Below, piece after piece: positions 1-10,800 of a DNA stretch of 28,104 bases; within the stretch, counting starts at the first letter, position 1, and every line of letters begins with the position of its first letter. Below the pieces are notes generated by a model. The model was not told the origin of the DNA, did not search any database, and saw only the letters and a list, made by a program, of their open reading frames with translations. The DNA is from JBBKWX01 sp037969175 (GTDB lineage Bacteria; Bacteroidota; Bacteroidia; AKYH767-A; JBBKVM01): assembly GCA_037969175.1 (NCBI GenBank), contig JBBKWX010000056.1:1-28104 (forward strand), given 5' to 3'. Both the position numbers and the translations under genes were made by a program.

Positions 1-354
1 GACCTGTCTTGTCAATGATCCAGAAACGGTCTACTGTATTTGTGTCATTCTGAACACCCGGATAAATGGCACTATTAATATGTATTACCCCCGGAGGCAA
101 TGGAAGATTATTTGGAGGAGTGCGGTAGGTAGTAGCCGATACAACCCCAACATCTAATGGTGATGAACCAAAACCGGCAAGATCAACCATGATCTCATTG
201 AAGCTCGTTGTAATAAATGGGAAAGTGCGAGTTGGGGCAGCACCTAAAGCACCCGGATTGATCAACCCTAGATTCCATTGGATCCAGCTTAAGGGAGCAG
301 GTGGACTGGTTTCAGCCATAATCCATCCCCTATTTTTAGGAGTAAGGTTATTAA
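1..354. repeat. Near-identical segment shared with 4296-4649 (copy A)
   Basis: Read by eye against 4296-4649 at a constant offset of 4295, this stretch shows about 11 mismatches in 354 bases and no gap. It encodes the conserved block around PPAPLSWIQWNLG and VDRFWIIDKTG in paralog 1. Beyond 354 the copies carry an indel and similarity falls. The left boundary is unknown because the window begins here. Confidence 0.9.
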
Positions 355-3322
355 GTGCTGCAGGTATCTGATCCAATGCAGGATTACCACCTGTGTTTAT
401 GGTCAGCCGATATCCATTCAGATTCAGAATACCTCTACCGGCAGTTGGAGCCCGATTGATCAAACTATCCACAATCACATTATTATTCATGCGGATGATC
501 TGATTGCTTCCCCCATTATCAATATACAATCTGTTAAACGTTGTAACAGCAGTTCCGGAAATATTCTGAAGAGTTGTTCCATTGAATCTTACTTCAGAAT
601 AACCCCCGTTAAAGATTCCATTATTGATCCAGTCGCCTTTGATATTGATAGGTACAAGGTTAGGAGGTGAATAGGAATTAATTACCAAGTTTGGTCTGAT
701 CTCACTTATACCGCCCGTCAAGGTTCCGGCAGTTAAAAATGCACAACCGTCATCTCCTCCAACTGTGGAACTATTGAATAGTGCCGATTTTATACCGGTT
801 GTTTGTGTGCTATATACCTGCCAGGTATTTGAACCGGAAGCTCCATTGAAACATGCTTCTACCAATACATTACTAACTCCATCCCATGTTAGAGTTGAAG
901 CTAAAGGATATACATTATCAAGAGAAGGTCCGGTATAACCCGGAGCAGGACCCACAGGGCATGGACCACCACAGCTTGGTGTAACTGTAGCTATTATATT
1001 GCTCACAGCAAAAGCGGGTGTGGTGAATGACCAGGGTCCGACAGCCGCACCCAGATTGGTCATGGCTGTATGTGCAATGCCTACTCTGAAATTCGCAATA
1101 GATGCCACTGTCGCTGTCTGAGTCGACATCACCTGAAACCCAAGTCCATTTATAATATCACCCGCTATTATTCCATTAGCTGATAATTCTGCTGCAGAAT
1201 ATAACATGTGGATCTTGTTATCGGTTCTTCCATTACCCCGATATGGAGTAAATGAACTGCCGAAATTTTTTCCGGAACCTATTGTTACTGTTTTATTAAA
1301 ACTTCCTAGTACATCCAGTTTTGATGTTGGCATTCGTAGAAGTAAGTTTCCGTTAACTGTAAGCGAACTTCCAGTCGGAGCGCTTATCGTTACAGAAGCA
1401 AGTGTATCAATTGTTAAATTTTTTGTTACAGCTGTGGTATTGGAATAAATAACTGGCATGTTACCACCGATCGGAAGTCGGGGTATAGTTACATCCTTTG
1501 TGGATGTTGGAATTCCGTCACACCAGTTTACCGGATCATTCCAATCCGTTGTCCATCCTAACCATTGACCGGATAAACAGGGTGGTGTGATCGTGATAAT
1601 ATAGTCTTCTGTTTCGCCATAACCATTAGTTCCCCCAGTGTAATTTGCACATCCTGTAGGACCCGGAAAGGCACCACCTGTTGCACCGGTTGTGTTAGGA
1701 GCGACAGATCCGTATCCATATCTATAATAGCGAACTCTCAATCGGGTTGGGCCCCAATACGCCTGACTAGGACCCAAATTAGGTACAACAAAATTTCCGG
1801 CTACCAATGCAGCTGGATTCCAGCCTCCGCTGTTGTTACAGGGTACTGAGACAGAGCCGGATGTTGGCCAGGCACCATTCTCGATATATTTATTTCCATT
1901 GGCATACCAGCCATCATAAATGCGTTCCCAATCTTCGAAATTACCATTCCTGTTAAAATCGATCCAGGCTAAAACATTTTGAATATGTCCGTTATTTGAT
2001 CCGGATGTGGATGGTGCAAATGGCGACCGGTTACCGGGTCTGGTCTTTAAGACATAGCTCTGTCCTTGTTCAATTGTTGTGGTTTTACCCGGAACAGGTG
2101 CATAAAATGCGTACCAAGGAGCAGCAGTTGTTTTACATGAATTATTGTTCAATAAATTTCCGGTTCCTGGCTTACCATAAAGCTCAACATCAGAAATATA
2201 ACGTGCAGTTGTTGTTCCGTAAGTGCTCGTAGGTATGCAATAATTAAAATCGATAAAGCGCGAATCCGCCGGAGCCGGTGTAGCTGGAGTATAAGGTTGA
2301 GCAGTGGTGCAGTTACCATTTAGTGTAAAATCTACCCAATCTGCGTCAAGACGATTTCCAACAGCCGCCGTCCCACTTGCAGTATATGTTAACCAGAAAT
2401 AATTATAACCGTTTACCAAAGTCTGTGTCCCGCCAAAACCGAAATTGGTACTGAATGGACTTGTAACAGTAGGTCCAAATTGATTTATAGCCTGGAAAAT
2501 GCCGGATCCTGCTGTATAATAGATCTTTGCATTTACTATATCAGCCAAATTTGTGGTTCCGTTCGTATTAAAATTGAATGCAGTTACCGCACATGGATTA
2601 GCTGCACTGGTGACATAAATCTCTAACTTCAGAATATCCTGATTGGCTGCTCCCTGTCCCATGGGGAAATTGTTCTGATAGGCGTCTGATCCAAAATAAC
2701 CCATGTTGTTTGGCCAGGTTCCTATTCCAAAATTTTCAATATATATATTGCCACCGGTATTCGGATTCGTATTGGTAACTCCACGCAGAATAACATAGGT
2801 CAATTTCCAGTTAACTGCAGGATTAGTAATGGTCCAGTTCAGATTATCCCATGCGTTAGCTCCAATAGCCGGGCTTCCCATCCCTGCAGTACCCCTGTTT
2901 CTGTATACATCTCCGATCTTGATCGCTCCGCTTAAGTTGGGTTGATTGTTCACCCATATCTCCAAAAGATCATTCCCGGCCGATGTTTCCCTCCATACCC
3001 TTAAACTGCATATAGGATCCGGATTTCCTGCTCTGTTACTTAGATCCCAGGGTTGTGTAACTAAAATAGCATCATCTCCGATTCCTGCCTGGTATGAATC
3101 ATATTTTACCATATTCCCGCTAATGGGAGTACAGGTTGGTAAAGTGCCCGTAGTAACTACTGTAAAATCATTACCATTCCCGCTTGTTGTTAATTGATTG
3201 CTCACCCATCCTAAAGGAAGAGCTGCAGAAGCATCAAAGTTTTGAGTTTGCGGAACCTGTGCAAAAAGATTTCCTGTGAACAGGAAAATGATTACCAAAA
3301 GTAAACATCCGGATGTTTTCAT
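1..3322 (-). CDS. Giant secreted GEVED-domain surface protein, paralog 1 (3' end beyond window)
   Basis: The frame is open from an ATG at 3322 to the left edge (about 1107 codons), so the C-terminus is missing. The protein starts with a signal peptide (MKTSGCLLLVIIFLFTGNLFA, cleavage before QVPQ). An adhesin-like jelly-roll region follows (roughly residues 22-200), then a segment with the 'NYFWLTYTA..AVGN..DADW' pattern of the domain found before BNR-repeat neuraminidases (about 200-350). Next is a GEVED domain (about 360-590) with the signature YGETEDYIITI and a Ca-site-like loop DFNRNGNFEDWE. A long beta-rich region comes after that (NWCDGIP..., TPYRGNGRTD...). It is the first of three tandem paralogs and aligns along its length with the gene at 3505-7557, so a T9SS sorting domain is expected just outside the window. 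Function is inferred only as an exported, surface-attached or released adhesin-like protein; no catalytic motif was seen. Confidence 0.85.
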   Translation of the reverse strand, partial: MKTSGCLLLVIIFLFTGNLFAQVPQTQNFDASAALPLGWVSNQLTTSGNGNDFTVVTTGTLPTCTPISGNMVKYDSYQAGIGDDAILVTQPWDLSNRAGNPDPICSLRVWRETSAGNDLLEIWVNNQPNLSGAIKIGDVYRNRGTAGMGSPAIGANAWDNLNWTITNPAVNWKLTYVILRGVTNTNPNTGGNIYIENFGIGTWPNNMGYFGSDAYQNNFPMGQGAANQDILKLEIYVTSAANPCAVTAFNFNTNGTTNLADIVNAKIYYTAGSGIFQAINQFGPTVTSPFSTNFGFGGTQTLVNGYNYFWLTYTASGTAAVGNRLDADWVDFTLNGNCTTAQPYTPATPAPADSRFIDFNYCIPTSTYGTTTARYISDVELYGKPGTGNLLNNNSCKTTAAPWYAFYAPVPGKTTTIEQGQSYVLKTRPGNRSPFAPSTSGSNNGHIQNVLAWIDFNRNGNFEDWERIYDGWYANGNKYIENGAWPTSGSVSVPCNNSGGWNPAALVAGNFVVPNLGPSQAYWGPTRLRVRYYRYGYGSVAPNTTGATGGAFPGPTGCANYTGGTNGYGETEDYIITITPPCLSGQWLGWTTDWNDPVNWCDGIPTSTKDVTIPRLPIGGNMPVIYSNTTAVTKNLTIDTLASVTISAPTGSSLTVNGNLLLRMPTSKLDVLGSFNKTVTIGSGKNFGSSFTPYRGNGRTDNKIHMLYSAAELSANGIIAGDIINGLGFQVMSTQTATVASIANFRVGIAHTAMTNLGAAVGPWSFTTPAFAVSNIIATVTPSCGGPCPVGPAPGYTGPSLDNVYPLASTLTWDGVSNVLVEACFNGASGSNTWQVYSTQTTGIKSALFNSSTVGGDDGCAFLTAGTLTGGISEIRPNLVINSYSPPNLVPINIKGDWINNGIFNGGYSEVRFNGTTLQNISGTAVTTFNRLYIDNGGSNQIIRMNNNVIVDSLINRAPTAGRGILNLNGYRLTINTGGNPALDQIPAALNNLTPKNRGWIMAETSPPAPLSWIQWNLGLINPGALGAAPTRTFPFITTSFNEIMVDLAGFGSSPLDVGVVSATTYRTPPNNLPLPPGVIHINSAIYPGVQNDTNTVDRFWIIDKTG

Positions 3323-3367
3323 GAATTTCTGAGTGCTTGAAAAATTGTTTTCAATACTATGTATATT

Positions 3368-3375
3368 CAAAGATA
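3368..3375 (-). promoter_or_regulatory. Possible -7 element for paralog 1
   Basis: On the minus strand this reads TATCTTTG, an exact match to the Bacteroidota -7 consensus TAnnTTTG, about 45 bases before the ATG at 3322. No TTTG -33 element sits at the usual 19-21 base distance, so support is modest in such AT-rich DNA. Confidence 0.3.
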
Positions 3376-3451
3376 AACTACAAGTTCAAATAATGTTCAT
3401 CATTTACGACAACGGAGTAAGAATTTGGGTCAATTGAGTACTATTCAGGGT

Positions 3452-3488
3452 AAAAAAATAGCCCGCATGTTATTTAACATGCGGGCTA
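3452..3488 (-). terminator. Intrinsic terminator of paralog 2
   Basis: A perfect 14-bp stem (arms 3459-3472 and 3475-3488, containing AGCCCGCATGTT) with a tiny loop is followed, on the minus strand, by a run of seven T (3452-3458). It lies 16 bases after the stop codon of the gene at 3505-7557. Only the minus strand has the T-tract, so it terminates in that direction and separates paralog 2 from paralog 1. Confidence 0.88.
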
Positions 3489-3504
3489 CTTTAATATAAG
3501 GTTA

Positions 3505-6500
3505 TTAATATACCAGTTTGCGACTGATGGATTTTTGAGAATTGTACAAGGAGATGAAGTAAACACCTTTGCTCAATGAACCGGCATCACTGTTTATTGT
3601 ATTATATCCCGGCTCTACTTCGTTAAATGTTCTGGTAAAGACTTGTCTTCCCAATGCATCCACAATAAGTAATTTCACCGGCTCACTGCTGTCATAAGTA
3701 AAACCGATCTGCAATTCACCATCCAACTGGGTCAGGAAGGCAATATCAAAATCAGCACCTGTGTTTGTTATAGGCACCAGATCAGAATGAGTGGTTGTAC
3801 CATCATAATCAGTTTGCGCCAGTCGATAATACGAAAGCCCTTTCAATGGCATTGGATCCACACTATAATACTCTTTCAATGAACTGCTGTTTCCGGCACC
3901 ATCTTTCTTGCTCACATACTGGAATTGCTCTCCGTCGCGGGTACGCTCTATCGTGAAAAAGTCATTGTCTTTTTCAGAAGCTGTAACCCATTTCAATTGC
4001 ACTTTCTTATCAAGAAGCTGTGCATCAAAACTCAGCAATTCAATCGGCAAAGGCTTAGTATTGTTTGCAACAGCAAAGATATTTAGCCCTGCAGCCCAAG
4101 AAGTAAATGTAGCATTTGCCGTTCTTACTGTAGCACCGGCCGGTACAGTAGCTGATGTTGCAGCTGGAACCATCCATCCCGGGTTTCCATTAAAATTTGG
4201 GTTTTTCCATTGCTGGAATTTAGCGTTTCCAGAAAGTAAACCTGTATAATCCTCAGTTTGGAACCATCTGGCTCTGAGAACACCAAAAGTGGAAGGACCT
4301 GTCTTGTCAATGATCCAGAAACGGTCTACTGTATTTGTGTCATTCTGAACACCCGGATAAATAGCACTATTAATATGTATTACCCCCGGAGGCAATGGAA
4401 GATTATTTGGAGGAGTGCGGTAGGTAGTAGCCGATACAACCCCAACATCTAATGGTGAAGCACCAAAACCGGCAAGATCAACCATGATCTCATTGAAACT
4501 CGTTGTGATAAATGGGAAAGTGCGAGTTTGAGCAGCACCTAAAGCCCCCGGATTGATCAACCCTAGATTCCATTGGATCCAACTTAAGGGAGCAGGTGGA
4601 CTGGTTTCAGCCATGATCCATCCCATATTTTTAGGAGTAAGGTTATTAATACCGGTTACTGGGTTAATAATTTGATCCAATGCGGGGTTACCACCCGTGT
4701 TTATGGTCAGCCGATATCCATTCAGATCCAGAATACCTCTGCCGGCAGTAGGTGAACGGTTGATCAAGCTATCCACGATCACATTAGTGTTCATGCGCAG
4801 GATCACGTTTGTTCCCGGTTTATCAATATAGACTCGGTTGAAAGTAGTAGTTACTGATCCTCCAATGGTTTGAAGTGCTGATCCTATAAATTTAACTTCA
4901 GATATACCTCTGTTAAAAACCCCATTATTGGTCCAGTTTCCTTTTACATTTATCGGGAAAACGGTTGCCGGAGTAAATGCATTGATGATCAGATTAGGTC
5001 TGTTAGAACTGCAACCTCCTGTTAAAGTACCGGCAGTGGTAAATGCACAACCGTCATCAGAAGCTGCAGTAGAGCTGTTAAATAAGGAAGAAAGAACTCC
5101 TGTTGTTTGTGTATGGTAAACCAACCAGGTATTGGTACCCGCGCTACCATCAAAGCAAGCTTCCACAAGCAAATTACTGGTTCCATTCCAAAGTATTGAC
5201 CCAATAAGTGGATATACATTATCTGCACCTGCGTGAGTGAGTCCGGGAGCCGGTCCTGCAGGACATGGTGCACCACATGCCGGAGTAAAGTTACCCGGGG
5301 CACTGTTTATAACAGGACTGGGTTGGAATGTCCATGGTCCTGTTGATACACCTAAAGCAGTAACAGCTGTAAGTGCGCCTCCTACTTTAAAATTTAATAT
5401 TGGACCCGCATTAGTGGTCTGTGTTCCCATCACCTTAAAGCCAAGTGCTGTAAATGCATCGCCGGCTACAAATCCTCTGGCAGCAAGTTCGGCGGCAGTA
5501 TATAGCATTTGGATCTTATGATCTGTTCTCCCCTGACCTCTGTATGGGGTATAGGAGGTACCATACAGTAATCCCGAGCCTATGACTCCGGTCTTAGTAA
5601 AGTTACTTGTCACATCCAGTTTAGAAGTTGCAGTGCTAAGTAACAAGTTACCATCTACACTGAGTGAAGAATTTTGTGGTGCTTTAATAGTTACTGAAGC
5701 ACCATTTGCAATAGTAAGATCACGTGTAGCAGCCGGAGTGTTTGAATAAATCACTGGCATATTACCACCTACCGGAACTGTTGGAATGGTAATATCAGAA
5801 GCACTGTTTGGTACTCCATCACACCAATTGGATGGTACGCTCCAGTCATCTGTAAAACCAAGCCAGGTTCCAGGTGCACAGTTAGGTTGAATTGTTATGA
5901 TATAATCTTCGGTTTCACCGTATCCAATATTATTACAAGCTAATGGATCTGGAATTACCGAGCCAGGATACCCTGTACCGGTTGTATTCGGAACTGCTGT
6001 TGTACGGTTAGCGTAGATCTCACGGACACGCATACGGGTCTGTCCATAAGATGCTGCTCCCATCAAAGGAAATAGATTTGGAACAACGAAAGGCGCTGTA
6101 CGGCTTTGGTTACCAGATGCATATGAGCCTCCTATATGCCACATCTCATACATCCTTTCATAATTTTCGAAAATTCCATTCTTGTTAAAATCTATCCAGA
6201 CAAGGATATTATTTTGACAGCAATAGGTTCCAACTTGTGTGGTCATTGGGTATGAAGCTCCTTGAACAAGCGTAGTTGTCAAACCCGGTCCCGGAGGATA
6301 ATAGGTATAATCCGGTGGGTGAGGAGCATAGCCTGTAATGTTATTGATGATACCATTCAAACCCGGAAGGTTTACTCTGGCAATGTAATCACCCGGCCAC
6401 GAAGTACCCCAGGTAAATGTAGGTTGGCAATAGTTAGCAGCGATAGGTCTTGCGCCAAGTGGAGCTTGAGGGTTAGGGGTAATAGTTCCAGCAGATGTTA

Positions 6501-7557
6501 TGGTTACATCTACCCAGTCAGCATCTACAAGATTTCCAACAGTTGCACCACCGGCAACATCGTAGGTTACCCAGAAATAGTTTTTACCATTTAATAAATT
6601 GGCAGAAGCACTCATATTAAAGTTACCTGTAATTACGGGTACGGTTGCACCATATTGAACTGCAGTACTGAATACATTGGATAAACCGGTGTAGAATATT
6701 CTGGCATTGCTGATATCACTAAGACTGGATGTTGTACCGGTATTAATTTGCATGTTAGTAACAGCGAGAGGTGTCATGGCTCCATCCGCATCAATTTCCA
6801 TACGAATTACATCCTGAAAAGTACTTCCTAAACCAATAGGAGCTGAGTTTTGGACGGTGGTTGCACCTGCAATTGTCATTGCCTTAGGGAAGGTATTTAT
6901 GATCAGATTATCGAAATATATATTTGCTCTGGAACCGCCAGAACCCGTTGTACATTTAAATAAAATGAAATTCTTAGATGTGTTATACGCAGGATTTGTA
7001 ACAGCGAATGTGTATTGTCTCCATCCATCTGCGGTTTCTGTTAGCACAGAATCAGTTGTTTGCAATCTGTTTCTTCTTATGCTTCCGATCTTGTAGGGTG
7101 CTCCTGACATATTCGGAACTGTATTGATATAAATCTCTAATTCATCCGTGCTAATTGTTGTATTATCCCTCCACATCCTGATACTAACTGTTGGAGATGC
7201 TGCTCCGCGGTTTGAAAAATCATAGGGTACAGATACCAATGCAGAAGCATCTCCAATTGCAGCCTGGTAAGAGTTAAACATGACCATATTAGGTGCAGAA
7301 AAAGCAGGGGAAACTGTAGGATTTGTTCCGGATGTTACCGTCTTAAAATCATTACCCAAACTGCCTGTACTTACCAACTTGATCTGATCCCAATATACCG
7401 GGAGTGCAGGTTGAGTTAGTGCATCAAACATCTCGTTTACGACCGTTTGCGCTTTTGCTGCATTAGGTAATAATGCAAATAAACTAAAAGCCAATATTGT
7501 ACCTGTCTTGGAAATGAGGTTCAATGGCTTTTTGAAGCTGGAGTATATTTTTTTCAT
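3505..7557 (-). CDS. Giant secreted GEVED-domain protein with T9SS sorting domain, paralog 2
   Basis: About 1350 residues. I chose the ATG at 7557 rather than one at 7638 because it puts a proper signal peptide at the N-terminus (MKKIYSSFKKPLNL... ALLPNAAKA, cleavage before QTVV). Domains in order: adhesin-like jelly roll (about 38-220, ending NIYFDNLII), BNR-neuraminidase N-terminal-like segment (about 224-356, NYFWVTYDVAGGATVGNLVDADW), GEVED domain (about 376-556, with DFNKNGIFENYE and YGETEDYIITI), a long beta-rich middle (TPYRGQGRTDHKIQML...), a fibronectin-like block starting PLPIELLSFDAQ (about 1169), and a type A T9SS sorting domain from about 1269 (LLIVDALGRQVF ... LSKGVYFISL ... KLVY). 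The protein is expected to cross the outer membrane by T9SS and be anchored or released. No enzyme motif was seen. It sits between two paralogs on the same strand and ends in a strong terminator. Confidence 0.93.
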   Translation of the reverse strand: MKKIYSSFKKPLNLISKTGTILAFSLFALLPNAAKAQTVVNEMFDALTQPALPVYWDQIKLVSTGSLGNDFKTVTSGTNPTVSPAFSAPNMVMFNSYQAAIGDASALVSVPYDFSNRGAASPTVSIRMWRDNTTISTDELEIYINTVPNMSGAPYKIGSIRRNRLQTTDSVLTETADGWRQYTFAVTNPAYNTSKNFILFKCTTGSGGSRANIYFDNLIINTFPKAMTIAGATTVQNSAPIGLGSTFQDVIRMEIDADGAMTPLAVTNMQINTGTTSSLSDISNARIFYTGLSNVFSTAVQYGATVPVITGNFNMSASANLLNGKNYFWVTYDVAGGATVGNLVDADWVDVTITSAGTITPNPQAPLGARPIAANYCQPTFTWGTSWPGDYIARVNLPGLNGIINNITGYAPHPPDYTYYPPGPGLTTTLVQGASYPMTTQVGTYCCQNNILVWIDFNKNGIFENYERMYEMWHIGGSYASGNQSRTAPFVVPNLFPLMGAASYGQTRMRVREIYANRTTAVPNTTGTGYPGSVIPDPLACNNIGYGETEDYIITIQPNCAPGTWLGFTDDWSVPSNWCDGVPNSASDITIPTVPVGGNMPVIYSNTPAATRDLTIANGASVTIKAPQNSSLSVDGNLLLSTATSKLDVTSNFTKTGVIGSGLLYGTSYTPYRGQGRTDHKIQMLYTAAELAARGFVAGDAFTALGFKVMGTQTTNAGPILNFKVGGALTAVTALGVSTGPWTFQPSPVINSAPGNFTPACGAPCPAGPAPGLTHAGADNVYPLIGSILWNGTSNLLVEACFDGSAGTNTWLVYHTQTTGVLSSLFNSSTAASDDGCAFTTAGTLTGGCSSNRPNLIINAFTPATVFPINVKGNWTNNGVFNRGISEVKFIGSALQTIGGSVTTTFNRVYIDKPGTNVILRMNTNVIVDSLINRSPTAGRGILDLNGYRLTINTGGNPALDQIINPVTGINNLTPKNMGWIMAETSPPAPLSWIQWNLGLINPGALGAAQTRTFPFITTSFNEIMVDLAGFGASPLDVGVVSATTYRTPPNNLPLPPGVIHINSAIYPGVQNDTNTVDRFWIIDKTGPSTFGVLRARWFQTEDYTGLLSGNAKFQQWKNPNFNGNPGWMVPAATSATVPAGATVRTANATFTSWAAGLNIFAVANNTKPLPIELLSFDAQLLDKKVQLKWVTASEKDNDFFTIERTRDGEQFQYVSKKDGAGNSSSLKEYYSVDPMPLKGLSYYRLAQTDYDGTTTHSDLVPITNTGADFDIAFLTQLDGELQIGFTYDSSEPVKLLIVDALGRQVFTRTFNEVEPGYNTINSDAGSLSKGVYFISLYNSQKSISRKLVY
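4296..4649. repeat. Near-identical segment shared with 1-354 (copy B)
   Basis: This is the counterpart of bases 1-354 inside paralog 2. Synonymous sites are as conserved as the rest, which points to recent copying or gene conversion rather than protein-level constraint. Immediately upstream in the reading direction (above 4650) the pair differs by a three-codon indel, and identity then drops gradually. Confidence 0.9.
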
Positions 7558-7690
7558 TCTGAGAAGAAGTGGTACTGTTAATATGTTTTGGTCTATAATC
7601 CTATCAATTTTTGTAAAAATCACTATTAATGTAATCAATTATTATTTGAATATCAAATTATTACAGTAAAAGACAAGACTATACGTATTA

Positions 7691-7698
7691 CAAATATA
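7691..7698 (-). promoter_or_regulatory. Possible -7 element for paralog 2
   Basis: The minus strand reads TATATTTG, matching TAnnTTTG. A weak -33 candidate (GTTG, from CAAC at 7721-7724) lies 22 bases upstream. It would give a leader of roughly 125 bases before the ATG at 7557. The match could be chance in AT-rich sequence. Confidence 0.25.
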
Positions 7699-7828
7699 TC
7701 AAATAAATGACCTGATGCAGCAACTGCAACATTCAGGAAATAGTATAGGTTAATAACTAAGGTTAATATGTTGATAAACAGACATTAAAAATTCATTAAA
7801 AATTGTTCATATACTTACTCTAAGCATA

Positions 7829-10800
7829 TCAATAAATCCATTTCCTGCTTCTCATTTCCTTCCCATTGTCGAGAGTTATAACATAAGCCCCTTTAGATAA
7901 TGAGCCCAGATCTATCTTAATTTGCATCAAACCTTCCTGACCTGCGTTTATTTCCTCTTTAAGTATCTCTCTTCCTAAGGCATCCGACAGTTTTAAATTG
8001 AGTTTTTCCTTACCGGAACTCAGGAAGTTAATATTCAATTCATTCTCATTTGACCCTGTCCAGGCGTTCACAAGTTCAAAATTGCCTTTAGGTTTGAGAT
8101 TGATCGCTACCAAAGGAGAATAGACTGTCGTTCCATCATAGTCTATTTGTGCCAGCCGGTAATAACTCAATCCCTGAAATGGAGCCGGATCCTTTGCAGT
8201 ATATTCCCGCGTAGATGAACTGTTTCCTGCTCCGGGAGTACGATTTACGAAATGATATTCTTTAGCATCCCTTGTCTTTTCTATAACAAACCATGCATTG
8301 TTTCTTTCTGAAGCCGTAGCCCAGCTTAAATCAACTTCCGATTTAGCATCAAGTTTAGCAGTAAAATGCAATAATTCAATGGGTAAGGGACTCGATCTGT
8401 CGACCAGTGTCCAGTTTGGAAATAGATCTGCAGCAGCAACGGTAACGGTAACGGTTTTTACTCCGGTAGCAACGTTTACTGTTCCGGCCGGACCAAAATC
8501 TCCCCATTTATTTAAACCCGGATTCCATCTTTGTGCTTGGAGATTTACCTCCGATATGGTATTTGGTGAAGCCGCTTCCATACTGTCATAGGTGATCGAT
8601 ATGATGGATGCCGGTTTCAAGGTATAATTCTTAGCATCGGCAATCCAAAAACGATCCGCCATAAAATCATAATTATCCAGCCCGTTCTCATTTTTTATAT
8701 GCGTCACACCTGACGGCCATGGACTATTATTTGCATTGGTCTTATAGGTTGCAAAATCAATATAAGCCGCACTTGCAGTAGTACCCGCTGATGTAATATT
8801 GAATTTGAAAGGAATATAATTTCCTCCTGTATTTATCCAGGGAATGGTATAGTTATTTCCTGATGTAGTGGTATTTATGTTCCATCTTAGTTTTCCTAAC
8901 AATGGGGGCAAAGTCTCACTGCGAATAAACCCGGTAGTACGGGTAAGAGCAAGTGTACTATTGCTTAATAAATTTAACGTATAAGCATTCAGATCAAAGA
9001 TACCTTGCATAAGTTCCACTTTATCCTGAACATTGGCATTCTTGTTTAATTTAAGTATGCCCGAGTTCTTTTTAACTCTCAATTCATAGAATGTGGTGAT
9101 ATTGTTTCCGGTAATATTCTGATCTAGTGTTCCATCGAAGATCACCCTGCAAGTACTTGGTGAAAAGGTTCCGTCATTGATCCATTCCTGCTTTACAGCT
9201 ATAGGAAAAGGCGTATAGTAATAGAACCGGATGTTGGGACGAGTACCCAGAATCACACTGCCCGGCAGCGTACATCCCGATCCGCCTGCTGACCCATGTC
9301 TGAGAACTCTGTTGAATGTGCTGCTGCACATAACCAGATCAGCAGCGGTTGTCAAGGCATTATCATAACACACATCGGTAAGAAGATCATCTGTCCCGTT
9401 CCAAACAAAATTATTATTGAATGTATGTTGATTCCAACCCGATATAGAATTTATTGATGCAGGGTTAAAAACTTGTGAGGCTCCCGGAACAAAGTTGGGT
9501 GAACTGAAGCTGTTAAGTGTTGTATGACCAAGTTTTATAGAAAATCCATCATAAGGAATAGAACTTCCCTTTGTGGTCACATTAAAACCAATGTCCGTTA
9601 TAACATCACCACCGGCCATGCCCAGAGAACTCAGTTCCCCATTGGCATAAAGATATTGATTTCGTGCGTCTGAAGCATTCCCTCTGTAAGGTGTTGCAGC
9701 ACCTGAAGCTATTGTTCCTGTTCCAAGTGAAATAATAGATCCTAAAGATGGATTGACTTTGAGTGTTCCCAAATTTTGGATCCAAAGATCTCCGTAGATA
9801 TTCAATGACCCTTTTGTAGGAGCAGATATGGTAACGGTAGAGCCGGGGAGAATATTCAAATTTCTCGTGAAAGCGTTCACTGTATTATAGATCACCGGGG
9901 AAAACGGTGTTCCTGGAGGGATCACAACATCTGTAGTAATCGTAGGCACTGTGCCACACCAGTTTACGCCCGTATTCCAATCATCACTGATTACGCCAAG
10001 CCATGTGCCTGTCAAACAAAATGGTGTGATCTCTATGTTGTAGTCCTCTGTTTCTCCGTAGGTAGTTGCTGGTGGTGTGCAAGGGGACAAACCAGCAGTA
10101 CCGGTATATACATCCCTGACACGCATTCGGGTATATCCCAGAACTGCAGTAGCGGGAATAGTAAAAGTCAGTGAATCAGTTTTGAAAGCACCATTCAATG
10201 TCTTTTCACCCAACTTCTCACCCGCATCAAAAAAGTCGCCGTCCTGATTCCAATCTATCCAAACCGCGATCCTGTTATTGGGAGCATTTACAGAACCATT
10301 GCTAAAATAAACTTTATAGGTAACGTTTCGCGCCAGGGCTGTACTAAGATTCGAGTAATAGGTATAATAGGGAAACGCAGAACCTAATGTTGAGTTATTG
10401 ATATTATTCAACCTTACATTGCTTATGTAATCTCCGGAACCTGTACCAACTGAATAAGTAGGTTGGCAATATAAATACCAGATCCGTCTGGCTCCTACAG
10501 GAGCAGTGATGGTTGCTGTTCTGGGTATCCCATTTATAACAATTGAATTACAGGTAGCATCTATCAGATTTCCAATGGGAGGTGCAACAGCTACATCATA
10601 TGTCAGCCAAAAATAGTTGGTGCCATTTTGCAAGCTTTGAATCCCATTGAATGAAAATCCTCCGGAAGGTGCAGCTACCGTGGTTCCAAATTGATTTATA
10701 GCTGAAAAATTGCTTGAATTCCCGGTGTACCAGATCTTCGCATTACTAATATTTGCCGGGTTTGTTGTGCCGGTTGTGGTGAGGTTCAGTTGAGTGAGAT

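Noticed and set aside
4258..4452. Plus-strand ORF in the repeated segment (also readable at the left edge)
   Set aside because: It is antisense to the surface-protein genes; it recurs only because the underlying DNA is duplicated.
7558..7638. N-terminal extension of paralog 2 to the ATG at 7638
   Set aside because: It would place 27 extra residues before a well-formed signal peptide; the ATG at 7557 gives a normal exported N-terminus.
7699..7828. Short direct repeat CATTAAAAATT around 7784-7806 as a possible regulatory or attachment site
   Set aside because: Two adjacent AT-rich copies of eleven bases are easily explained by chance in this composition.
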